Assembly: GCF_000219215.1 (NCBI RefSeq)
Contig: NC_015726.1
Span: 1,922,001-1,986,000 of the forward strand
DNA from: Cupriavidus necator N-1
GTDB taxonomy: Bacteria; Pseudomonadota; Gammaproteobacteria; Burkholderiales; Burkholderiaceae
Direction of reading: 5' to 3'
Length of the DNA stretch: 64,000 bases
Shown: positions 19,971 through 29,988 of the stretch, piece after piece
Layout: each line of letters opens with the position of its first letter
Numbering within the stretch: position 1 is the first letter of the stretch
Notes under the pieces: generated by a model
Seen by the model: only the letters and a program-made list of their open reading frames with translations
Database searches by the model: none
Told to the model about the DNA's origin: nothing
Translations under genes and position numbers: made by a program

Positions 19971-21194
19971 TCAGGCCGCCGCCGCATACATCTCCATCAG
20001 CTGCTCATCCGCATACCCCCAGTCAGCGGCATTCTCGAACGCCACCACCGTCTCGTCGCTGTGGCGCAGGTCGATCAGTTCGGTGGGGACGGGCCTGGAC
20101 TGCGATACGGAATAGAACGCCATCACCTTCGGCCGCAGCGGATCGGCCTCGTTCTGCGCGCAGACCACCGCCAGCCGGTTCGAACGCAGCCGCAGCACGG
20201 TGCCGAGCGGATAGATGCCGACGGTGCGGGTGAAGGCCTTGAACACGCGCCGGTCGAACAGCGTGTCGACACGCACGGCCATGTATTCCATGGCGCGGGC
20301 CGGCGACCACGGCCGGTGGCCCGGGCGGCTGGAAGTGAGCGAATCATAGGCATCGCAGATCGCGCCGATCTTGGCGTGCACGCTCAGTTCGTTCCCCGCC
20401 AGGCCGTAGGGGAAGCCGCGCCCGTCCACGCGTTCGTGATGGTGGACGCAGACATCGAGCGGGATGTTCGAATAGAGCCGGGCCTCGTTCAGGATGCGGT
20501 AGCCAGCCGACGGATGCCGGCGGTAGATCTCCTCTTCCTCGGGCGTGCGTTCGCTGGCCTTGTGGACCGGGGCCGCGGGCAGCGTCAGCTTGCCGATGTC
20601 GTGGACCAGGCCGGCCAGGCCGAGTTCGCGCACCTCGTCGTCGGGCAGGCCCAGCGTGCGGCCGACGGCGATCATCAGCGCGCAGACGGCGAAGGCGTGC
20701 AGGTAGTTGTCGTCGCCACGCGCCTTGAGCCGCGCCAGCGCCAGCAACGCCTGCCCATGGCGCGACAGCGAGCGCGAGGCGGAATCGACCAGCAGCAGCG
20801 CGCCGCTGACCTCCAGCGCCCGGCCCATGCGGATGTCGGCGAACATCGAGCCGATCACGGCCTTGCCGGATTGCAGCAGCTCGCGCGCGCGGACGATCTC
20901 GGCATCAAGCGTGGCGGCGGGTGGCGGCACGGTGGCCGGGTCCATGGGGTCGGGTGTCGACTCCGGGGCCGGGACGGGTCCGGGTATTTCCGGCGTGTCC
21001 GGCGCCGGTACGTTGCGGCCCTTCAGGATATCGATCCAGACCTCCTGCACCCCTGCCGACTGTATCTGCCGGACCTGGTCCTCAGTGGCGACCAGGAACT
21101 TTGCGCGCCAGAACGGATGGTTGATCCACGGGCCGCCAAGCCTGGCGACAAACATCCCGACCTGCAGTTGTTCCGACCGTATGCGTCTCAACAT
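19971..21194 (-). CDS. HD-GYP-type cyclic-di-GMP phosphodiesterase with DUF3391
   Basis: A 407-residue soluble protein. The N-terminal 60 residues (SEQLQVGMFVARLGGPW) fit the DUF3391 domain that often precedes HD-GYP. A Pro-rich linker spans about 62-95. The HD-GYP domain has the metal pair H198-D199 in LVHDIGKL and the signature HHHERVDGRGFP (251-262), where GFP replaces GYP. With the EAL protein at 1826 it is the second c-di-GMP phosphodiesterase in the window. It stands alone and converges with the LysR gene. Confidence 0.86.
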   Translation of the reverse strand: MLRRIRSEQLQVGMFVARLGGPWINHPFWRAKFLVATEDQVRQIQSAGVQEVWIDILKGRNVPAPDTPEIPGPVPAPESTPDPMDPATVPPPAATLDAEIVRARELLQSGKAVIGSMFADIRMGRALEVSGALLLVDSASRSLSRHGQALLALARLKARGDDNYLHAFAVCALMIAVGRTLGLPDDEVRELGLAGLVHDIGKLTLPAAPVHKASERTPEEEEIYRRHPSAGYRILNEARLYSNIPLDVCVHHHERVDGRGFPYGLAGNELSVHAKIGAICDAYDSLTSSRPGHRPWSPARAMEYMAVRVDTLFDRRVFKAFTRTVGIYPLGTVLRLRSNRLAVVCAQNEADPLRPKVMAFYSVSQSRPVPTELIDLRHSDETVVAFENAADWGYADEQLMEMYAAAA

Positions 21195-21418
21195 GCGTTA
21201 CCCCCTCGGATGATGGTTTTCTTGTTGTCGATCCGTTTATCGGCGGCCGCCGGCAGGACTTTAGCCCCCATTGCGGGGAGGAACCGTGCCGCCGCCCTTG
21301 TCAAGCGCCGCCCGAATGCCCGGACGGCGTCCTCGGGCATTGCCGGGGGGCGGTACCACCGGCGCTACAATGGCCTGCCCAGTGCTCACAGACGCCAGCC
21401 AGTCGCCCCCGTTCACCC

Positions 21419-21712
21419 ATGTCCGGAACGTACACGCTAGTCGGCATCGCCCGTGCCAAGACCCACCGCCGCGAGGCGCTGGTATCCCAGCTCACCAAGC
21501 TGCGCTCGCGCGGGCTGACCGAGCCCGGCTGCCTGGACTACCACGTCGGGCAAGACGCCGAGGATGCGCGGGTCTTTGTGATCTACATGGTCTGGGACTC
21601 CAAGCGCGCGCTCGAATCGCACCTGAACCGGCCCTATATGCGCGATTTCCACGCCTCGCGCGCGGATTTCGTCGAAGGCGATTTCAGTTTCCGCTGGCTC
21701 AACGCCGCCTGA
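21419..21712 (+). CDS. Antibiotic biosynthesis monooxygenase (ABM) domain protein
   Basis: A 97-residue single-domain protein. The ferredoxin-like ABM pattern is visible: YTLVGIARAKTHRREALVSQL, EPGCLDYHVGQDAEDARVFVIYMVWDS and SHLNRPYMRDF. Such proteins are small dimeric monooxygenases or quinol-linked enzymes, or have no known substrate. No partner gene is near. Confidence 0.75.
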   Translation: MSGTYTLVGIARAKTHRREALVSQLTKLRSRGLTEPGCLDYHVGQDAEDARVFVIYMVWDSKRALESHLNRPYMRDFHASRADFVEGDFSFRWLNAA

Positions 21713-21827
21713 TCCGCCTGGCCACGGGCAATCCCGGTCACTTCTGGCCGTCCCCCTGCTTGTCATTCCCGCCGCCCCGATCTATCACTCAATGTGACGC
21801 CCGGAGCGGGCACGGCAGGAGTGCACC

Positions 21828-22829
21828 ATGGAAGTCAGGGATGGATTTGCCGGCACCATCGGCCACACCCCGCTGATCCGGCTGGCCGGCCTGAGCGCCG
21901 AAACCGGCTGCGATATCTACGGCAAGGCGGAATTCCTCAATCCAGGCGGCTCGGTCAAGGACCGCGCGGCACTCTACATCATCCGTGATGCCGAACGGCG
22001 CGGGCTGCTGACGCCCGGCGGCACGGTCATCGAAGGCACCGCCGGCAATACCGGCATCGGCCTGGCCCACCTGTGCGCGGCGCGTGGCTACCGCTGCATC
22101 GTCGTGATACCTGACACGCAGTCGCCCGAGAAAATGGAGCGGCTGCGCATGCTCGGCGCCGAGGTCCGCGCGGTGCCCGCCAAGCCTTACGCCGATCCGG
22201 ACAACTACCAGAAGATTGCCGGCCGGCTGGCCGACCAGACCGACAACGCGATCTGGGCCAACCAGTTCGACAACCTGGCCAACCGCCAGGCCCACTACGA
22301 GACCACCGGGCCCGAGATCTGGCACGCCACCGGCGGGCACATCGATGCCTTCACCTGCTCCACCGGCACCGGCGGCTCGCTGGCCGGCATCGCGCGCTGC
22401 CTGAAAGAGCACAAGCCCGGCGTGCGCATCGTGCTGGCCGACCCGCACGGCAGCGGCCTGTACCACTTCGTCAAGCACCGCGAGGTCAAGGTCGAAGGCA
22501 GCTCGATCACCGAAGGCATCGGCTCCAGCCGGGTGACCGCCAACCTGCAGGACACGCCCATCGACGACGCGGTGCGCATCGACGACCAGACCTGCGTGGA
22601 CATGGTCTACCGCCTGCTGCGCGAGGAGGGCTTGTTCGTGGGCGGGTCGTCGGGAATCAACGTCGGCGCCGCGGTGGCGCTGGCGCGCGAGATGGGGCCG
22701 GGCCATACCATCGTCACGCTGCTATGTGACCGCGGCGACCTGTACATGGCACGGCTGTTCAATGAAGCCTGGCTGGAGGGCAAGGGGCTGCAGCCGATTC
22801 CGTTCCGGCGTGCCGGCCCCGCCGGGTAA
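21828..22829 (+). CDS. Cysteine synthase-like PLP enzyme
   Basis: A 333-residue fold-type II PLP enzyme. The Schiff-base lysine is K44 in NPGGSVKDRAAL. EGTAGNTGIGLAHLC is the substrate loop and CSTGTGGSLAG binds the PLP phosphate. The overall pattern fits O-acetylserine sulfhydrylase-type enzymes. The long QSPEKMERLRMLGAEV segment also occurs in cystathionine beta-synthase-like members, so the sulfur donor and substrate are uncertain. A GGAG box precedes the start. It converges with prpR, with 13 bases between the stops. Confidence 0.8.
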   Translation: MEVRDGFAGTIGHTPLIRLAGLSAETGCDIYGKAEFLNPGGSVKDRAALYIIRDAERRGLLTPGGTVIEGTAGNTGIGLAHLCAARGYRCIVVIPDTQSPEKMERLRMLGAEVRAVPAKPYADPDNYQKIAGRLADQTDNAIWANQFDNLANRQAHYETTGPEIWHATGGHIDAFTCSTGTGGSLAGIARCLKEHKPGVRIVLADPHGSGLYHFVKHREVKVEGSSITEGIGSSRVTANLQDTPIDDAVRIDDQTCVDMVYRLLREEGLFVGGSSGINVGAAVALAREMGPGHTIVTLLCDRGDLYMARLFNEAWLEGKGLQPIPFRRAGPAG

Positions 22830-22842
22830 ATGCCTGCGCGGC

Positions 22843-24807
22843 TCACGCCGCCTTGAGCCGCCGCCACAGCGTGGTCGGGCTGATGCCAAGGATATGGCAG
22901 GCCGCGGCGCGGTCGCCGCCGCACTCGGCCAGCACGCGCCGGATATGCTCGACTTCGCTGGACTGCTTCACGCCAGCCAGGGAACGGCGCGGGCGTGTTG
23001 CCGGCGCGGCGTGCTCAGCGTCGGCCTCGGCCGGCGCCAGCATGCCATCGCCAAACAGCTCCGGCACGGCTGCCTGCAGCTCGCGCTGCAGCGCGTCGCT
23101 GTCCAGCCGGCGCCCGGCCACCAGCACGGCGATCCGTTCGGTCACGTTTTCCAGCTCGCGGATATTGCCCGGCCAGCGGTAGCGCGCCAGCCGCGCGCGG
23201 GCCGCGGCGGGCAGGCGCTGCGGCCGGTCCATGCCCAGGCGCTCCTGGGCGCGCCGGTACAGCAGCTCGGCCAACTCCTGCAGGTCTTCGGAGCGGTCGC
23301 GCAGCGGCGGCATCTCGATGCGCAGGATATTGAGGCGGTAGTACAGGTCCTGCCGGAATGAGCCATCGCGCACCATCGCGGCCAGGTCACGGTGAGTGGC
23401 GCCGATCACGCGCACGTTGACCGGTACGGCGTCGAGGCCGCCGATCGGCAGCACCTGCTTTTCCTGCAGCACGCGCAGCAGGCGCGTCTGCAGCGCGGAC
23501 GGCATGTCGCCCACCTCGTCGAGGAACAGCGTGCCGTTGTGGGCCGACTCGAACAGGCCGGCCTTGCCGCCACGGCGCGCACCGGTGAAGGCGCCCTCTT
23601 CATAGCCGAACAGCTCGCTCTCCAGCAGCGCCTCGGGGAAGGCCGCGCAATTGACCGCCACGAACGGGAAGGCGCGGCGCGGGCTGGCGTCGTGCATGCC
23701 CTGCGCCAGCACCTCCTTGCCGGTGCCGCTCTCGCCGCCGATCAGCACGGTGGAATCCACCGCCGCGTAGCGCCGCGCCAGTTCGCGCAGCTCGGTCATG
23801 GCCGCGGAGGTGCCGGCCAGGTCGTCCAGGCTGTAGCGCACCCCGGCCGGCCGCGTGCGGGCGCGCGAGCGCAGGTTGCGGTCCACGCGCTGGATCGCGC
23901 TGGCGTCCTGGATGGTCAGCACGGCGCCGGTGGTGCCGGCTTCGCCGATGATGGGGATGCGGTTGACCACCACCATCTTGTCGCCGAGCTTGTGGATCGC
24001 CTCCAGTTCCTTGTCACCGCTCTGCATCACGCCTTCGAGCGCCAGGTTTGGCGCCAGCGTCTGCAGCTTGCGCCCGACCGCGGCGGCGACGGAAGTGCCG
24101 AGAAAGCGCTCCATCGCCGGGTTGAACGACTGGATGCGCCCTTCGGCATCCACCGCCGCCACGCCCTCGTTCAGGTGCGCCAGGATGGTGTTGACGTAGT
24201 CGCGCCGGGTGGCCTCGATGCGGCGCAGGCGCGCGGCCTCGATCGCGTCTTCCAGCGCCATGCGCACCGAGTTGCCGGAGTACAGGAACACGCCGGTCAG
24301 GCCATAGCGGTCGGCCAGGTCGGTCACCAGGCCGGGGCCGACCACGACCTGGATGCCCTCCTGCTTGAGCGCCTTTACGCGTGCGACGGCATCGTCCTCG
24401 GTCAGGTAGGTATAGGCCGGGACCAACAGCGAGAACGCGCGCACGAATTCATCCACCTCGGCATACGTCGACGCGTGCGTGACCAGCGCCACCCGCGGCG
24501 AGATGCGCCGCGCGGTGGCCAACGCGCTCATCACGTCAAAGCCCGTGACCTTGACCAGCACCACCGGCACATCCACGTGCTGGCGCAGGTAGGCGCCGTT
24601 GGAGCCGCCCGCCACCACCACGTCGAGCCGGCCCTCGCGCGCCTCGCGCGCCACGGCGCTGGCGGCGGCCTCGAAACCCTTGCCGACGATGCGGAATTCG
24701 GCCCGGTCGGCGTAGGCCGGAATCAGGTCGGCGAAGGCGCGTGCCAGTCGGCTGATGCCGATGGCCCAGATGCGCGGACGGGCTTGCGTGGAAACGGGAG
24801 AAGCCAT
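22843..24807 (-). CDS. prpR: Sigma-54-dependent propionate catabolism activator PrpR
   Basis: A 654-residue enhancer-binding protein. The N-terminal PrpR sensor domain (about 10-190) would bind 2-methylcitrate. A PAS-like region (about 195-310) follows, then an AAA+ domain with Walker A GGESGTGKEVL (near 355) and the sigma-54 contact loop GAFTGA (near 405). A Fis-type helix-turn-helix ends the protein (ECGGDRAAACHILGISPTTL). The start at 24807 (MASPVSTQ) begins the conserved domain; 30 further upstream codons are unsupported. It is divergent from prpB, which has a fitting sigma-54 promoter. Confidence 0.94.
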   Translation of the reverse strand: MASPVSTQARPRIWAIGISRLARAFADLIPAYADRAEFRIVGKGFEAAASAVAREAREGRLDVVVAGGSNGAYLRQHVDVPVVLVKVTGFDVMSALATARRISPRVALVTHASTYAEVDEFVRAFSLLVPAYTYLTEDDAVARVKALKQEGIQVVVGPGLVTDLADRYGLTGVFLYSGNSVRMALEDAIEAARLRRIEATRRDYVNTILAHLNEGVAAVDAEGRIQSFNPAMERFLGTSVAAAVGRKLQTLAPNLALEGVMQSGDKELEAIHKLGDKMVVVNRIPIIGEAGTTGAVLTIQDASAIQRVDRNLRSRARTRPAGVRYSLDDLAGTSAAMTELRELARRYAAVDSTVLIGGESGTGKEVLAQGMHDASPRRAFPFVAVNCAAFPEALLESELFGYEEGAFTGARRGGKAGLFESAHNGTLFLDEVGDMPSALQTRLLRVLQEKQVLPIGGLDAVPVNVRVIGATHRDLAAMVRDGSFRQDLYYRLNILRIEMPPLRDRSEDLQELAELLYRRAQERLGMDRPQRLPAAARARLARYRWPGNIRELENVTERIAVLVAGRRLDSDALQRELQAAVPELFGDGMLAPAEADAEHAAPATRPRRSLAGVKQSSEVEHIRRVLAECGGDRAAACHILGISPTTLWRRLKAA

Positions 24808-24892
24808 GGTGCAATGCGGAAAGAATGCGTGGTGAAACCCGGGACGAACAGGCGTACAGTGCTGGCACATTGTCCGCCACGCAGCCCGCGAT

Positions 24893-24931
24893 TTCAACTT
24901 TGAATTCCAAACTTGTGATTTTGAAATTCAA
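24893..24931. promoter_or_regulatory. Candidate PrpR upstream activator sites
   Basis: Two short palindromes lie in an AT-rich patch: TTCAACTTTGAA at 24893-24904 and TTGAAATTCAA at 24921-24931. TTGAATT and AATTCAA also pair across the whole patch. They are about 110-150 bases upstream of the prpB -24/-12 box, the usual place for an enhancer bound by a sigma-54 activator. Confidence 0.5.
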
Positions 24932-25036
24932 TTGTGCTGAAAGGATGACATGAAATCGGCGGCGAGGCCAGCCGCCCTGCCCGCCAGCCCAGCGCTGACA
25001 AAGGCTGGCGGATTTCCCGCGGGCCCGCCCAAGGGC

Positions 25037-25053
25037 TTGGCACACCCCTTGCA
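25037..25053 (+). promoter_or_regulatory. Sigma-54 promoter of the prp operon
   Basis: TTGGCACACCCCTTGCA has the -24 GG and -12 GC with exactly ten bases between them. It lies 36 bases before the prpB start codon. It fits the presence of the sigma-54 activator gene prpR on the other side. Confidence 0.85.
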
Positions 25054-25088
25054 GTATTAGGCCCGTCCTGTTCACCAACGCATACGCC

Positions 25089-25997
25089 ATGACCTACTCC
25101 GCTTCCGACCTCGCGCGCTCCGCTGGCGCCCGCTTCCGCCAGGCGCTTGCCGACGAGCATCCGCTGCAGGTAGTCGGCACCATCAATGCCAACCACGCCC
25201 TGCTGGCCAAGCGCGCCGGCTACCGGGCCATCTACCTGTCGGGCGGCGGCGTTGCGGCCGGCTCGCTGGGCCTGCCGGACCTGGGCATCTCGAACCTGGA
25301 CGACGTGCTGACCGATATCCGCCGCATCACCGACGTGTGCGACACGCCGCTGCTGGTGGACGTCGACACCGGCTTCGGCGCCTCGGCCTTCAACGTGGCC
25401 CGCACCACCAAGTCGCTGATCAAGTTTGGCGCGGCGGCCATGCATATCGAAGACCAGGTCGGCGCCAAGCGCTGCGGCCACCGCCCCAACAAGGAAATCG
25501 TCACGCAGGGTGAAATGGTCGACCGCATCAGGGCCGCCGTCGACGCCCGCACCGACGAGAATTTCGTCATCATGGCCCGCACCGACGCGCTCGCCGTCGA
25601 AGGCCTGGACAAGGCCATCGAGCGCGCCGTCGCGTGCGTGGAAGCCGGCGCCGACGCCATCTTCCCGGAAGCCATGACCGACCTGGCCATGTACCGCAAG
25701 TTTGTCGATGCGGTGAAGGTGCCGGTGCTGGCCAATATCACCGAATTCGGCGCCACTCCGCTGTTCACCACCGAGGAACTCGGCGGCGCCGGCGTGTCGA
25801 TGGTGCTGTACCCGCTGTCGGCCTTCCGCGCCATGAACAAGGCGGCGGAGAACGTCTACGCGGCCATCCGCCGCGACGGCACGCAGAAGAACGTGGTCGA
25901 TACCATGCAGACCCGCGCCGAGCTCTACGAGAGCATCGGCTACCATGACTTCGAGCAGAAGCTGGACGCGCTCTTCGCACAAGGCAAGGGCAAGTAA
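25089..25997 (+). CDS. prpB: 2-methylisocitrate lyase
   Basis: A 302-residue enzyme of the isocitrate lyase/PEP mutase family that splits 2-methylisocitrate into pyruvate and succinate, the last step of the methylcitrate cycle. The family signature KRCGH (127-131) carries the catalytic cysteine C129. The metal-binding VDVDTGFG and [14 protein letters not shown] are present. It is the first gene after the sigma-54 promoter. Confidence 0.95.
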   Translation: MTYSASDLARSAGARFRQALADEHPLQVVGTINANHALLAKRAGYRAIYLSGGGVAAGSLGLPDLGISNLDDVLTDIRRITDVCDTPLLVDVDTGFGASAFNVARTTKSLIKFGAAAMHIEDQVGAKRCGHRPNKEIVTQGEMVDRIRAAVDARTDENFVIMARTDALAVEGLDKAIERAVACVEAGADAIFPEAMTDLAMYRKFVDAVKVPVLANITEFGATPLFTTEELGGAGVSMVLYPLSAFRAMNKAAENVYAAIRRDGTQKNVVDTMQTRAELYESIGYHDFEQKLDALFAQGKGK

Positions 25998-26010
25998 GTA
26001 AGACTCACGC

Positions 26011-26034
26011 GCGGCCGGGCTTTGTCCCGGCCGC
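26011..26034. other. Hairpin between prpB and prpC
   Basis: GCGGCCGGG, a six-base loop and CCCGGCCGC give a perfect nine-base-pair stem just after the prpB stop. No T-run follows, so it probably affects mRNA stability or processing. Confidence 0.6.
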
Positions 26035-26084
26035 TTGCACGACAACAGACAGGCAATACCAGGCATCACACAAAGGAGACCCAG

Positions 26085-27242
26085 ATGTCCGAAGCGCAAC
26101 CGCTCGTCACTCCCAAGCCCAAGAAATCCGTCGCCCTGTCGGGCGTGACCGCCGGCAATACCGCGCTGTGCACCGTCGGCCGCACCGGCAACGACCTGCA
26201 CTACCGCGGCTACGACATCCTCGACATCGCCGAGACCTGCGAGTTCGAGGAGATCGCCCACCTGCTGGTGCACGGCAAGCTGCCGACCAAATCCGAACTG
26301 GCCGCCTACAAGGCCAAGCTCAAGAGCCTGCGCGGCCTGCCCGCCAATGTGAAGGCCGCGCTCGAATGGGTGCCCGCCAGCGCCCACCCGATGGACGTGA
26401 TGCGCACCGGCGTGTCGGTGCTGGGCACCGTGCTGCCGGAGAAGGAAGACCACAACACCCCGGGCGCGCGCGACATCGCCGACCGCCTGATGGCCAGCCT
26501 GGGCTCGATGCTGCTGTACTGGTATCACTACAGCCACAATGGCCGCCGTATCGAGGTGGAAACCGACGATGACTCCATCGGCGGCCATTTCCTGCACCTG
26601 CTGCACGGCGAGAAGCCGTCGGCACTGTGGGAGCGCGCCATGAACACCTCGCTGAACCTGTACGCCGAGCACGAGTTCAACGCCTCGACCTTCGCCGCCC
26701 GCGTGATCGCCGGCACCGGTTCGGACATGTATTCGTCGATCAGCGGCGCCATCGGCGCGCTGCGCGGCCCCAAGCACGGCGGCGCCAACGAGGTCGCGTT
26801 CGAGATCCAGAAGCGCTACGACAACCCGGATGAGGCCCAGGCCGACATCACCCGCCGCGTCGAGAACAAGGAAGTCGTGATCGGCTTCGGCCACCCGGTG
26901 TACACCATCAGCGACCCGCGCAACCAGGTGATCAAGGACGTGGCGAAGAGGCTGTCGAAGGACGCCGGCTCGATGAAGATGTTCGACATCGCCGAGCGCC
27001 TGGAAACGGTGATGGGAGACATCAAGAAGATGTTCCCGAACCTGGACTGGTTCAGCGCGGTGAGCTACCACATGATGGGCGTGCCGACGGCGATGTTCAC
27101 GCCGCTGTTTGTGATCGCGCGCACCTCGGGCTGGGCCGCGCACATCATCGAGCAGCGTATCGACAACAAGATCATCCGCCCGAGTGCCAACTACACCGGC
27201 CCGGAGAACCTGAAGTTCGTGCCGCTGAAGGATCGCAAGTAA
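26085..27242 (+). CDS. prpC: 2-methylcitrate synthase
   Basis: A 385-residue citrate synthase family enzyme that condenses propionyl-CoA with oxaloacetate. The active-site blocks are GPKHGGANE (near 229) and [13 protein letters not shown] (near 267). The short N-terminus, without the long extension of housekeeping citrate synthase, and the setting between prpB and acnD identify it as PrpC. Start 26085 has an AAAGGAG box eight bases upstream. Confidence 0.94.
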   Translation: MSEAQPLVTPKPKKSVALSGVTAGNTALCTVGRTGNDLHYRGYDILDIAETCEFEEIAHLLVHGKLPTKSELAAYKAKLKSLRGLPANVKAALEWVPASAHPMDVMRTGVSVLGTVLPEKEDHNTPGARDIADRLMASLGSMLLYWYHYSHNGRRIEVETDDDSIGGHFLHLLHGEKPSALWERAMNTSLNLYAEHEFNASTFAARVIAGTGSDMYSSISGAIGALRGPKHGGANEVAFEIQKRYDNPDEAQADITRRVENKEVVIGFGHPVYTISDPRNQVIKDVAKRLSKDAGSMKMFDIAERLETVMGDIKKMFPNLDWFSAVSYHMMGVPTAMFTPLFVIARTSGWAAHIIEQRIDNKIIRPSANYTGPENLKFVPLKDRK

Positions 27243-27297
27243 GACCGGCTGCCGGTTTGCTCCGCGTCGGGTTGCATTGATCCGGGCCTGCGGGCAA

Positions 27298-27338
27298 GGG
27301 GGTAGTTGGTCGCTGACATGGGACCACTACCCCTTTTT
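27298..27338 (+). terminator. Terminator-like hairpin inside the prp operon (prpC-acnD gap)
   Basis: GGGGGTAGTTGGTC and GGACCACTACCCC pair with one bulge around a nine-base loop and are followed directly by TTTTT. By structure it is a good Rho-independent terminator, yet it lies between prpC and acnD, 27 bases before the acnD start. It would lower expression of acnD, prpF and prpD relative to prpB and prpC, or serve as an attenuator. Confidence 0.72.
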
Positions 27339-27364
27339 CATACCTATATTGATTTCCCTACACC

Positions 27365-29977
27365 ATGAATTCTGCAAACCGCAAACCGCTACCGGGCACC
27401 AAGCTGGATTACTTTGACGCGCGCGCCGCGGTCGAGGCAATCCAGCCGGGTGCCTACGACAAGCTGCCGTACACGTCGCGCGTGCTGGCAGAAAACCTGG
27501 TGCGCCGCTGCGATCCCGCCACGCTGACGGATTCGCTGAAGCAGCTGATCGGGCGCAAGCGCGACCTCGATTTCCCGTGGTTCCCGGCGCGCGTGGTGTG
27601 CCATGACATCCTGGGCCAGACCGCGCTGGTGGACCTAGCCGGCCTGCGCGACGCCATTGCCGACCAGGGCGGCGACCCCGCCAAGGTCAACCCGGTGGTG
27701 CCGGTGCAACTGATCGTCGATCACTCGCTGGCGGTGGAGTGCGGCGGCTTCGATCCCGATGCCTTCGCCAAGAACCGCGCCATCGAAGACCGCCGCAACG
27801 AAGACCGCTTCCATTTCATCGACTGGACCAAGCAGGCGTTCAAGAACGTCGATGTGATCCCGCCGGGCAACGGCATCATGCACCAGATCAACCTGGAGAA
27901 GATGTCGCCGGTGATCCACGCTGATAGTGGCGTGGCCTACCCCGATACCTGCGTCGGCACCGACAGCCACACCCCGCACGTGGATGCGCTGGGCGTGATC
28001 GCCATCGGCGTGGGCGGCCTGGAAGCCGAGAACGTGATGCTCGGCCGCGCCTCGTGGATGCGCCTGCCCGATATCGTCGGCGTGGAGCTGACCGGCAAGC
28101 GCCAGCCCGGCATTACCGCCACCGACATCGTGCTGGCCCTGACTGAATTCCTGCGCAAGGAAAAAGTTGTCGGCGCCTATCTGGAGTTCCGTGGCGAAGG
28201 CGCCTCCAGCCTGACGCTCGGCGACCGTGCGACTATTTCCAACATGGCCCCGGAATATGGCGCCACTGCCGCGATGTTCTTCATCGACGAGCAGACCATT
28301 GACTACCTGCGCCTGACCGGCCGCACCGACGAGCAGCTCAAGCTGGTCGAAACGTACGCCAAGACTGCCGGCCTGTGGGCGGATTCGCTGAAGAACGCCG
28401 AGTACGAGCGCGTGCTGAAGTTCGACCTGTCGAGCGTGGTGCGCAATATGGCCGGCCCGTCCAACCCGCACAAGCGCCTGCCGACCTCCGCGCTGGCCGA
28501 GCGCGGCATCGCCGTCGGCCTGGACAAGGCCCGCGCGCAGGAAGCCGAAGGCCTGATGCCGGACGGCGCCGTGATCATCGCCGCCATCACCAGCTGCACC
28601 AACACCAGCAACCCGCGTAATGTGATTGCCGCCGCGCTGCTGGCGCGCAACGCCAATGCGCGCGGACTGGCGCGCAAGCCGTGGGTCAAGTCGTCGCTGG
28701 CGCCCGGCTCCAAGGCGGTCGAACTGTACCTGGAAGAAGCGAACCTGCTGCCGGACCTGGAGAAGCTCGGCTTCGGCATCGTCGCCTTTGCCTGCACCAC
28801 GTGCAACGGCATGTCGGGCGCCTTGGATCCCAAGATCCAGCAGGAAATCATCGACCGCGACCTGTACGCCACGGCAGTGCTGTCCGGCAACCGCAATTTC
28901 GACGGCCGCATCCACCCGTACGCCAAGCAGGCCTTCCTTGCCTCGCCGCCGCTGGTGGTGGCCTATGCCATCGCTGGCACCATCCGCTTCGATATCGAAA
29001 AGGACGTGCTGGGCACGGACCAGGATGGCAAGCCGGTGTACCTGAAGGACATCTGGCCGAGCGACGAAGAGATCGACGCGATCGTGGCAAAGAGCGTCAA
29101 GCCCGAGCAGTTCCGCAAGGTCTACGAGCCGATGTTCGCCATCACCGCGGCCAGCGGCGAGTCCGTCAGCCCGCTGTACGACTGGCGTCCGCAGAGCACC
29201 TATATCCGCCGCCCGCCCTACTGGGAAGGTGCGCTGGCCGGCGAGCGTACGCTCAAGGCGCTGCGTCCGCTGGCGGTGCTGGGCGACAACATCACCACTG
29301 ATCACCTGTCGCCGTCCAACGCGATCATGCTCAACAGCGCCGCGGGTGAATACCTGGCCAAGATGGGCCTGCCGGAAGAGGACTTCAACTCGTACGCGAC
29401 CCACCGCGGCGACCACCTGACCGCGCAGCGCGCCACCTTTGCCAACCCCACCCTGATCAACGAGATGGCCGTAGTCGATGGCCAGGTCAAGAAGGGTTCG
29501 CTGGCGCGCATCGAGCCCGAAGGCAAGGTCGTGCGCATGTGGGAGGCCATCGAGACCTACATGGACCGTAAGCAGCCGCTGATCATCATCGCCGGCGCGG
29601 ACTATGGCCAGGGCTCGTCGCGCGACTGGGCCGCCAAGGGCGTGCGCCTGGCCGGCGTGGAAGTCATCGTCGCCGAGGGCTTCGAGCGCATCCACCGCAC
29701 CAACCTGATCGGCATGGGCGTGCTGCCGCTGGAGTTCAAGCCGGGCGTGAACCGCCTGACGCTGGGCCTGGACGGCACCGAGACCTATGACGTGATCGGC
29801 GAGCGCCAGCCGCGTGCCACGTTGACGCTGGTGGTGAACCGCAAGAACGGCGAGCGCGTCGAGGTGCCGGTGACCTGTCGCCTCGACAGCGACGAGGAAG
29901 TGTCGATCTACGAAGCCGGCGGCGTGCTGCAGCGCTTCGCGCAGGACTTCCTTGAGTCGTCGCGGGCAACTGCATAA
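27365..29977 (+). CDS. acnD: Fe-S-dependent 2-methylcitrate dehydratase AcnD
   Basis: An 870-residue aconitase-family enzyme, called AcnM in Ralstonia eutropha, that dehydrates 2-methylcitrate to 2-methylaconitate and works with PrpF. The [4Fe-4S] ligands are C411 in SCTNTSNP and C477 and C480 in CTTCNGMSG. The swivelling domain ends with GSSRDWAAKG and RTNLIGMGVLPL. Position between prpC and prpF separates it from housekeeping AcnA. It begins 122 bases after prpC, behind the terminator-like hairpin. Confidence 0.94.
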   Translation: MNSANRKPLPGTKLDYFDARAAVEAIQPGAYDKLPYTSRVLAENLVRRCDPATLTDSLKQLIGRKRDLDFPWFPARVVCHDILGQTALVDLAGLRDAIADQGGDPAKVNPVVPVQLIVDHSLAVECGGFDPDAFAKNRAIEDRRNEDRFHFIDWTKQAFKNVDVIPPGNGIMHQINLEKMSPVIHADSGVAYPDTCVGTDSHTPHVDALGVIAIGVGGLEAENVMLGRASWMRLPDIVGVELTGKRQPGITATDIVLALTEFLRKEKVVGAYLEFRGEGASSLTLGDRATISNMAPEYGATAAMFFIDEQTIDYLRLTGRTDEQLKLVETYAKTAGLWADSLKNAEYERVLKFDLSSVVRNMAGPSNPHKRLPTSALAERGIAVGLDKARAQEAEGLMPDGAVIIAAITSCTNTSNPRNVIAAALLARNANARGLARKPWVKSSLAPGSKAVELYLEEANLLPDLEKLGFGIVAFACTTCNGMSGALDPKIQQEIIDRDLYATAVLSGNRNFDGRIHPYAKQAFLASPPLVVAYAIAGTIRFDIEKDVLGTDQDGKPVYLKDIWPSDEEIDAIVAKSVKPEQFRKVYEPMFAITAASGESVSPLYDWRPQSTYIRRPPYWEGALAGERTLKALRPLAVLGDNITTDHLSPSNAIMLNSAAGEYLAKMGLPEEDFNSYATHRGDHLTAQRATFANPTLINEMAVVDGQVKKGSLARIEPEGKVVRMWEAIETYMDRKQPLIIIAGADYGQGSSRDWAAKGVRLAGVEVIVAEGFERIHRTNLIGMGVLPLEFKPGVNRLTLGLDGTETYDVIGERQPRATLTLVVNRKNGERVEVPVTCRLDSDEEVSIYEAGGVLQRFAQDFLESSRATA

Positions 29978-29988
29978 GCTGTGACAAA

